From NCBI GenBank assembly GCA_040752595.1, contig JBFMGX010000006.1, forward strand, positions 47,785 to 111,784: a DNA stretch of 64,000 nt, in the 5' to 3' direction. Position numbers and translations under genes: made by a program. Source of the DNA: Candidatus Zixiibacteriota bacterium. GTDB lineage: Bacteria; Zixibacteria; MSB-5A5; WJJR01. The notes below the pieces were generated by a model. The model did no database searches and was not told the origin of the DNA. It saw nothing but the letters and a program-made list of their open reading frames with translations. Below, piece after piece: positions 59,416-64,000 of this stretch. The number at the start of each line of letters is the position of its first letter. The stretch's first letter is position 1.

Positions 59416-59518
59416 TTCACGTCCCGCCGGAGGTCGTCCGTGTGTGCGAGCCCTTCCTGCCGGTCGACCTCCTGACCATGTCGGTAGGATATGCATGAAC
59501 GCGGCGACGTGAAATCAC

Positions 59519-59541
59519 AAAAAAAACCCGCCGCGGCGGGG
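59519..59541 (-). terminator. Intrinsic terminator after yebC
   Basis: On the minus strand CCCCGCCGCGGCGGG (59527-59541) forms a GC-rich hairpin and is followed directly by a run of eight T (59519-59526). It lies 28 bases after the yebC stop and before ruvC. This is the clearest Rho-independent terminator in the window. Confidence 0.9.
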
Positions 59542-59568
59542 TCGATGTCATCCCGTGAACCATGAAGA

Positions 59569-60321
59569 TCACGACGCGCTGAACCGTTCGATGACGGCAT
59601 CGTCGATATCGAAATTGGCGTAGACGTGTTGGATGTCCTCGTGGTCCTCCAGGGCCTCCATCAGGCGCAGCATTTGTTCAGCGTCTTTGCCGTCGAGTTT
59701 CACGTTCGATTGCGGCACCATGGTGACTTCCGCCGAGGCAATCGGGATCTGCTTCTTCTCCAGGGCCGACTTGACGGCCTCGAATGTCTCCAGCGGGGTG
59801 ACGATGGAATATACTCCGCCATCGGCGGTCATGTCGGCGGCGCCCGCATCGAGGGCGGCCTCCAAGACGAGATCCTCCGGCGCCCGGTTCGATTCGATTT
59901 CAATCAAGCCCTGTTTGTGGAACATCCAGTTCACGCACCCGGCCTCGCCCATGTTTCCGCCGTTCTTGCTGAGGACAAAACGGATCTCCGAGACGGTGCG
60001 GTTCCGATTATCGGTCAGCGCCTGCATCAGGAGGGCGACACCACGCGGCCCATAGGCCTCGTACTGGACCTCTTCATAGTTGACGCCGGGAAGCTCCCCC
60101 GTGCCGCGCTGGATCGCCTTCTTGATGTTGTCCGCCGGCATGTTGCCGGCCTTGGCGGCCAGGAGTGCCGTACGGAGGCGCGGATTGGCCTCGGGGTCGC
60201 CGCCGCCGTGCCTGGCTGCCACGGTGATTTCTTTGATCAGACGAGTGAAGGTGCGCCCGCGGGCGGCGTCGGTTTTTTCCTTCTTGCGTTTGATCGTGGA
60301 CCATTTGGAATGACCGGACAT
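59569..60321 (-). CDS. yebC: YebC/PmpR family protein
   Basis: A 250-residue cytoplasmic protein of the YebC/TACO1 family. MSGHSKWSTIKRKKEKTDAA is the invariant start, ARHGGGDPEANPRLRTALLA and NMPADNIKKAIQRGTGE follow, and YEAYGPRGVALLMQALTDNR continues the core. Members were described as transcription regulators, and recent work on the family points to relief of ribosome stalling. It is followed by a strong terminator, so it is a separate unit from ruvCAB. Confidence 0.97.
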   Translation of the reverse strand: MSGHSKWSTIKRKKEKTDAARGRTFTRLIKEITVAARHGGGDPEANPRLRTALLAAKAGNMPADNIKKAIQRGTGELPGVNYEEVQYEAYGPRGVALLMQALTDNRNRTVSEIRFVLSKNGGNMGEAGCVNWMFHKQGLIEIESNRAPEDLVLEAALDAGAADMTADGGVYSIVTPLETFEAVKSALEKKQIPIASAEVTMVPQSNVKLDGKDAEQMLRLMEALEDHEDIQHVYANFDIDDAVIERFSAS

Positions 60322-60383
60322 GGCTCTCCCCGCTTGCTTCGGACGCTACAGACTATCAATTTAAGCCCCCACTCGCAATACTG

Positions 60384-60550
60384 CAAGGGGCTGAAGCCCC
60401 TTGTTTGCCAGTTCTGGGTTATCTCTCAGGACGGACACCGGAAACAGAGCGTGGTGGCACGGGGCTGGGGCCACTGGATCCGTGGTATTGTGTTCCCCCA
60501 GTACAGCGGCGCAGCCAGACCCCGGTTAGACAAGGGGCCTTACCCCCTTG
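60384..60550. repeat. Two CAAGGGG palindromes upstream of yebC
   Basis: CAAGGGGCTGAAGCCCCTTG (60384-60403) is a 20-base palindrome with one central mismatch, and CAAGGGGCCTTACCCCCTTG (60531-60550) is a second imperfect copy. Both resemble the perfect palindrome at 52506-52525. The rest of the 60322-60582 spacer has no open frame, and I see no clear promoter in it. Confidence 0.7.
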
Positions 60551-60582
60551 CCGTCCCCACTCCTGCCGGGTAGCCCCCAGGG

Positions 60583-61227
60583 CTACTGCGTCGGGATCTG
60601 GAATGTCAGCCCGGCACCCAGTCCGGCGAATCGAAGCGACTGGCCGGAGGTGAACACGTTGTTGAAGATCGCCTGCACGGAAAGGCGTCCATGCTGGGAA
60701 ACACGGATGAGGGCGCCGGGACCGAAACTCATGCCAATGTCCGTACGCGTATCACTCTTCTCGATGGGGGTAACGACGCCGTTCTGGCGATCCCAATTGA
60801 GGTTCGACGTGAATTTGTTGATGTAGGCCCCGATCCCCAGTTGGGCGAAGAAGTTGACGTTGCCCAGCAAATTCAGGTAGTAGCGGCCACGGGCGCCGGC
60901 ATACATCGTCCGCCACTTGTAATCCGGCGTGTAACGGCTCCCCGTCTTCAGACTGTCGGCGATGAAATCCTGGTCAAACGGGTTGAAGCTGGCTCCGAAT
61001 TCCCCGCCGACACTGATCCGGTCGGTCACCAGCTTGTCGACGGCCGCCCCGAATCCCACGCCGCCCTTCACCTTGTCGCCGAAGTCCGTCGTCGGATAGT
61101 CGCCGACCGGAGTGCTCCATCCACCCGAGACGCCGATCAGCAACTCACCCCGCTCCACTGCCGCCACAGGCAGCGGCAAGGACATCGCCAGCAAGAGTCC
61201 AATCCCAACAACGCACGTTCGCTTCAT
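60583..61227 (-). CDS. Outer-membrane beta-barrel protein (porin-like family) 1
   Basis: A 214-residue secreted protein with a Sec signal (MKRTCVVGIGLLLAMSLPLPVAA, quoted in part). The mature part alternates short amphipathic strands and Gly/Asp turns (VSGGWSTPVGDYP; VGFGAAVDKLV; MYAGARGRYYLNLLG; AQLGIGAYINKF; SFGPGALIRV), ending in a strand with FQI near the C-terminus. This is the OmpA/OmpX-like eight-strand pattern of OMP_b-brl domains. The ATG at 61227 is preferred. Function unknown. Confidence 0.8.
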   Translation of the reverse strand: MKRTCVVGIGLLLAMSLPLPVAAVERGELLIGVSGGWSTPVGDYPTTDFGDKVKGGVGFGAAVDKLVTDRISVGGEFGASFNPFDQDFIADSLKTGSRYTPDYKWRTMYAGARGRYYLNLLGNVNFFAQLGIGAYINKFTSNLNWDRQNGVVTPIEKSDTRTDIGMSFGPGALIRVSQHGRLSVQAIFNNVFTSGQSLRFAGLGAGLTFQIPTQ

Positions 61228-61530
61228 CTCTCCTCCCGTTGGAATCACGGATACCCTGGATCAACAGACGCATCAAGGATATCCCCCGCCATCTCCTCTG
61301 CAGAGTTATTACCCACGAGGCGCTGCCATATTCGCCTGCCGCCCCGGTGGTTCTTCTTTGACGGATTTGGCCGGAAATCGTTTCAACGCTGAATGGGATT
61401 TGCGGCACAAGGAGAGAACATGCCGAGCGTGTGATTCAGCTTCAATCGTCCCCGACCCTGCGTCCACAAACGCCACGGCCCGGCCGGGGTCGATTCCCGG
61501 CCGGGCCATTGGAGCGATGCGGTAGCTCCG
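61228..61530. other. Spacer between outer-membrane protein genes 2 and 1
   Basis: No gene is seen in these 303 bases. They contain the 12-bp stem hairpin that follows gene 2 (61477-61507). The rest should hold a promoter for gene 1, but no good -35/-10 pair was recognised. Confidence 0.5.
61477..61507 (-). terminator. GC-rich hairpin after outer-membrane protein 2
   Basis: GGCCCGGCCGGG (61477-61488) and its perfect complement (61496-61507) form a 12-bp stem with a 7-base loop, 24 bases beyond the stop of the gene ending at 61531. There is no long T-run, so it is probably a terminator of the stem-only type or an mRNA stabiliser. Confidence 0.6.
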
Positions 61531-62139
61531 CTATTGCTGGGCGCCGAATGTGAACAGCAGGAAGGCCCCCGCGCTGATGTACTGGGTAGCGTCGCCCTCG
61601 GTCATGACGTTGTGGAAGGCCCCTTGGACCCCCACCTTCATTTTCTCACCGGCCTTGAAGAGCATGCCGGCGCCGCCGTTGACGCCGAATTCGGTGCTCG
61701 AGGCGCTGACATCGAGATCGATGTCGCCGATATCGACCGAAACACCACCCTTCATGTTGTAGAAGCCGGCGCCGCCGAACAAATACGGCGTCATCTTGGC
61801 GCCGTCCTGCCCAAAGAAGTACTTGGCATGGCCTGTGATCTGCAAGAGCTTGAAGTCGTCGACGCTCACGTCTTCCAGGTCTTCCTCGACCTTCGCGCCC
61901 AGCATGTTGTACATGAAGTCGGCGCCGACCGCGAGGTTGGGCGTCAACATGTAGTCGCCAACCCCACCGAATCCAAACCCGATGTCGGCGGCATCACCGA
62001 AATCCCCCATCGGGATGGCAGCACCGGCCCCCGGTCCGACAAGGAACTGCCCCTTCACGAACTGCGCGTTGGCCGTCCCCGACATCGCCACGACGAGTCC
62101 CAAGACTGCCGCGGCCGCAACCATTCCCCACTTCTTCAT
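61531..62139 (-). CDS. Outer-membrane beta-barrel protein 2
   Basis: A 202-residue secreted protein. The ATG at 62139 gives MKKWGMVAAAAVLGLVVAMS with a cleavage site after GTANA. The mature part has GAGAAIPMGDFGDAADIGF, LTPNLAVGADFMYNML, LQITGHAKYFF, TPYLFGGAGFYNM and a closing SAGAFLLFTFGAQQ strand, an OmpA-type beta-barrel layout. The signal closely matches that of the next gene (MKKWGVLAAVAALAVVAAS), so the two genes may share an origin or expression logic. Function unknown. Confidence 0.82.
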   Translation of the reverse strand: MKKWGMVAAAAVLGLVVAMSGTANAQFVKGQFLVGPGAGAAIPMGDFGDAADIGFGFGGVGDYMLTPNLAVGADFMYNMLGAKVEEDLEDVSVDDFKLLQITGHAKYFFGQDGAKMTPYLFGGAGFYNMKGGVSVDIGDIDLDVSASSTEFGVNGGAGMLFKAGEKMKVGVQGAFHNVMTEGDATQYISAGAFLLFTFGAQQ

Positions 62140-62176
62140 GAACCCTCCTTGTGATTCGACCTGAACTAACAACCCG

Positions 62177-62195
62177 CCCCGTCGGATCGACGGGG
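62177..62195 (-). terminator. Hairpin after outer-membrane protein 3
   Basis: CCCCGTCG (62177-62184), gat, CGACGGGG (62188-62195) form a stable stem about 25 bases after the stop of the gene ending at 62221. On the minus strand it is followed by CGGGTTGTTAG, only a weak T-rich stretch. Confidence 0.55.
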
Positions 62196-62220
62196 GGGGT
62201 CGAGGCGTGATGATGTAACT

Positions 62221-62844
62221 TTACCTGATTCCCCAGAGCCAAAAGCGCAACGAAAGCGAGGCGCGTGAGCCGAAATTGGTAGCCGATTCCGTCTCGGCCT
62301 CCAGTCCCTCTGTGCTCGCCTTGCGCTTTCCGAACATGTCAACAGTGGGTCCCCAGACACCGACAATATCAACGCCATTCGCTAGCGGAGCCGAACCTCC
62401 GACGAAGACGCCGAAACTGAAGTCAGTGTATGTGTCGAGCTTTACGGTAGTCCCCCCCTCGACATAGTCGTCCGGAGAACCCAGAATCAGCATCCCATAC
62501 CCACCGATAAGTGGGGAAGCCCCCTCCATCTTCGCGGCCTTCTCCACGCGAACGCCAGCGCGAATCTCGGTACCTGACCCCACAAGGCTCGTCTTCGCCT
62601 GGGCAGCCAAGAACCCGCCGCCGTCGGTTTCGGTGATCGTAAGGTAGTTCTCGTCGATTTTGTCAAACCCCAACATGGGTTCGATCAACAGCCCCGACTC
62701 CATCTGGATCGGTAGCACCATGTTGGGCGTGATACCGCCATTGCCGTCCCAGACAACGCCAACACCCATCGCGCCGTGCGCGGTCCCGCTTGCAGCCACG
62801 ACCGCCAAGGCCGCCACTGCTGCCAACACTCCCCACTTCTTCAT
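62221..62844 (-). CDS. Secreted outer-membrane-type protein 3
   Basis: A 207-residue protein with signal MKKWGVLAAVAALAVVAAS cleaved near TAHGA. Mature strands include MGVGVVWDGNGGITPNMVLP, LLIEPMLGFDKI, GTEIRAGVRVEKAA, LIGGYGMLIL and FSFGVFVGGSAPL, ending ASLSLRFWLWGIR. This is a small barrel-like layout in which the last strand ends in Arg rather than an aromatic residue. It shares its signal sequence with protein 2 but little beyond general composition. Function unknown. Confidence 0.78.
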   Translation of the reverse strand: MKKWGVLAAVAALAVVAASGTAHGAMGVGVVWDGNGGITPNMVLPIQMESGLLIEPMLGFDKIDENYLTITETDGGGFLAAQAKTSLVGSGTEIRAGVRVEKAAKMEGASPLIGGYGMLILGSPDDYVEGGTTVKLDTYTDFSFGVFVGGSAPLANGVDIVGVWGPTVDMFGKRKASTEGLEAETESATNFGSRASLSLRFWLWGIR

Positions 62845-63131
62845 GATGAGACCCTCCTTGAAATGGTTTGTACTACAGTCCTGACAGACCAGTCCATTGA
62901 TCCCCCCCAGGGATCGGCCGGAGTAAAGTAGCGACCGCGCGACCTGTCAAGAGTAGAATTGTCAACCGCTTAGAAAAAGACCAACCGTCCCCGACCATCC
63001 AATGGCAGGCAAGTCGTTGTGGTGTAACATCTTCAACCGCGCTCGCGCCGGGTGCGTTCGAACGCAATAAAGAACGTCCGGGGTGTAGGGCTATACACCC
63101 GTTTGAGTTGCCAAGTGCGATTCGGCGGAGA
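62845..63131. other. Spacer upstream of outer-membrane protein 3
   Basis: These 287 bases are AT-richer than the flanks and contain no open frame of note. They should carry the promoter of gene 3. I could not assign -35/-10 boxes with confidence. Confidence 0.4.
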
Positions 63132-63869
63132 TCAGAAAAGAGAGAGCATCACGCCGACGCGAATGTCCCACCAATTGGTTCGAGATTTGTCCTTCAATCG
63201 GGACCCGTCCTCGGCGTAGCGATCTTCCCGCATGCGGCCATCGGTTGTGCGGAGTTTGTCAGTCCGGTTTGTCCCTTTGGTCGAGATGCTGACGTACCGC
63301 GGCTCGAAGAGGAATGCCAACCGGTCGCCGATCGGCACCCGGACACCGACTCCGCCTGTCAGAGACAGACTGAGATCGACGGTCGATTCCAACCGGTCCA
63401 CAAGGAGGGTGTCTTCCATCCGAACCGGTATGGGGAAATCGATGCTCACCTTCGGGCGGCCGATTCCAATCCCCGCCGACAGGTACGGCTGCCAGTGCGC
63501 GTATCCTCCCGCCAGGAAGTACCTTCCCCAGAGCTGCCCCATCAGTACTTTGGTGCTCCCCTCCTGTTCCAAGGGGATGGAAAAATCCAGGGGGAATCGT
63601 GTGTATCCCGCGGCGATGCCGACGGCGAGGCGCTGGGAGAGGAAGCGACCAAGCTCGAGAGCGCCCGTGAATCCGGTCTTGTGACCATCCTTGGGGTTCT
63701 CGCCTTTGATGGTCTCGGCGAACCTACCCGTGGGAATGGCGACTGCGCCTGAGGGACAGATGAGCCAACGAGGCGGGGCGGGACCCTGCGCCGATGCCAC
63801 ACGGCTGCCCAATCCGCACAACAGCGCTACAGCCATCGTCCGAAATACCCAACTCTGCTGGGCGGGCAC
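63132..63869 (-). CDS. Outer-membrane beta-barrel protein 4
   Basis: A 245-residue secreted protein. The GTG at 63869 or an ATG at 63836 gives a Sec signal ending in GSRVASA. The mature part shows AVAIPTGRFAETI, FTGALELGRFLSQRLAVGIA, LMGQLWGRYFLAGG, YLSAGIGIGRPKVSID, LSLTGGVGVRVPIG and a final WWDIRVGVMLSLF, which has the C-terminal Phe recognised by the Bam machinery. A weak sigma-70-like pair (TTCACA-N17-CATACA, 63886-63914, minus strand) lies upstream. Function unknown. Confidence 0.8.
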   Translation of the reverse strand: MPAQQSWVFRTMAVALLCGLGSRVASAQGPAPPRWLICPSGAVAIPTGRFAETIKGENPKDGHKTGFTGALELGRFLSQRLAVGIAAGYTRFPLDFSIPLEQEGSTKVLMGQLWGRYFLAGGYAHWQPYLSAGIGIGRPKVSIDFPIPVRMEDTLLVDRLESTVDLSLSLTGGVGVRVPIGDRLAFLFEPRYVSISTKGTNRTDKLRTTDGRMREDRYAEDGSRLKDKSRTNWWDIRVGVMLSLF

Positions 63870-64000
63870 GGCGCGCCGTGCCCCTTGTATGTCGTTTCCG
63901 GTGTATTTTGTGAATGGTGGTTTTGTGGGCGTGACAGACCGTGTGCCCCTTGGGTATGGAACTCGTGTTGTAGCGAGGTCGTCACGCCATTGGCTATCGA

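Overview
The window reads as a high-GC chromosome segment from a diderm (Gram-negative-type) motile bacterium. The outer-membrane evidence is the flagellar P-ring (FlgI), the L-ring (FlgH), FlgA and at least four secreted beta-barrel-type proteins. Gene order and extras (DUF2225, TIGR02530, FlbD and FliW/CsrA beside flagellar genes; an IspDF fusion; yebC-ruvC-ruvA-ruvB-queA-ispDF) look like an uncultured FCB-type or deep-branching lineage, for example Zixibacteria- or Gemmatimonadota-like. That placement is inference; no rRNA or other phylogenetic marker was found.

About 46 kb (1-45,961) is one nearly complete flagellar supercluster, all on the minus strand and read from right to left. The order is motAB; flgBC-orf73-fliEFGHIJ; orf240(MotE-like)-fliK-flgD-TIGR02530-flgE-flbD-fliLMNOPQ; fliR-flhBAF-fliA-orf116-orf121-DUF2225-pilZ-orf255-orf162; flgF-flgG-flgA-flgH-flgI-flgJ-flgN-flgK; csrA-orf61-flgL-fliW; a putative flagellin-modification island (two TPR-glycosyltransferases and two methyltransferases); and the first 19 codons of flagellin at the left edge. 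Many genes overlap as ATGA or GTGA, so translation is probably coupled.

Reading the junctions by eye gives a transcriptional hierarchy. Sigma-54-type -24/-12 elements lie before flgB, orf240, fliR and flgF. Sigma-28-type elements lie before motA (perfect -10), fliA (autoregulation) and csrA. The flagellin leader carries three GGA motifs, one in an exact ACAAGGA context and one inside the Shine-Dalgarno sequence. With csrA and fliW in the same cluster this predicts CsrA/FliW control of flagellin translation. Oddities are an FlhF with degraded GTPase motifs and no adjacent flhG, a cysteine-less FlgH, a long-tailed CsrA, a FlgL with three internal repeats, and several uncharacterised small flagellar-locus proteins.

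From 46 to 49 kb there is a short plus-strand island with an aldehyde dehydrogenase, a macro-domain protein and a probably frameshifted lipoprotein. From 49 to 60.3 kb there are minus-strand housekeeping genes: cysS, an M42 peptidase, a HAD hydrolase, ddl, a DedA protein, ispDF, queA, a DUF2905 protein, ruvB, ruvA, ruvC and yebC, closed by a clear intrinsic terminator. From 60.5 to 63.9 kb there are four secreted outer-membrane-type proteins. Intergenic spaces hold several families of palindromic repeats, including a MITE-like element between flgI and flgH. No tRNA, rRNA, CRISPR array, insertion sequence with a transposase, or prophage gene was recognised.
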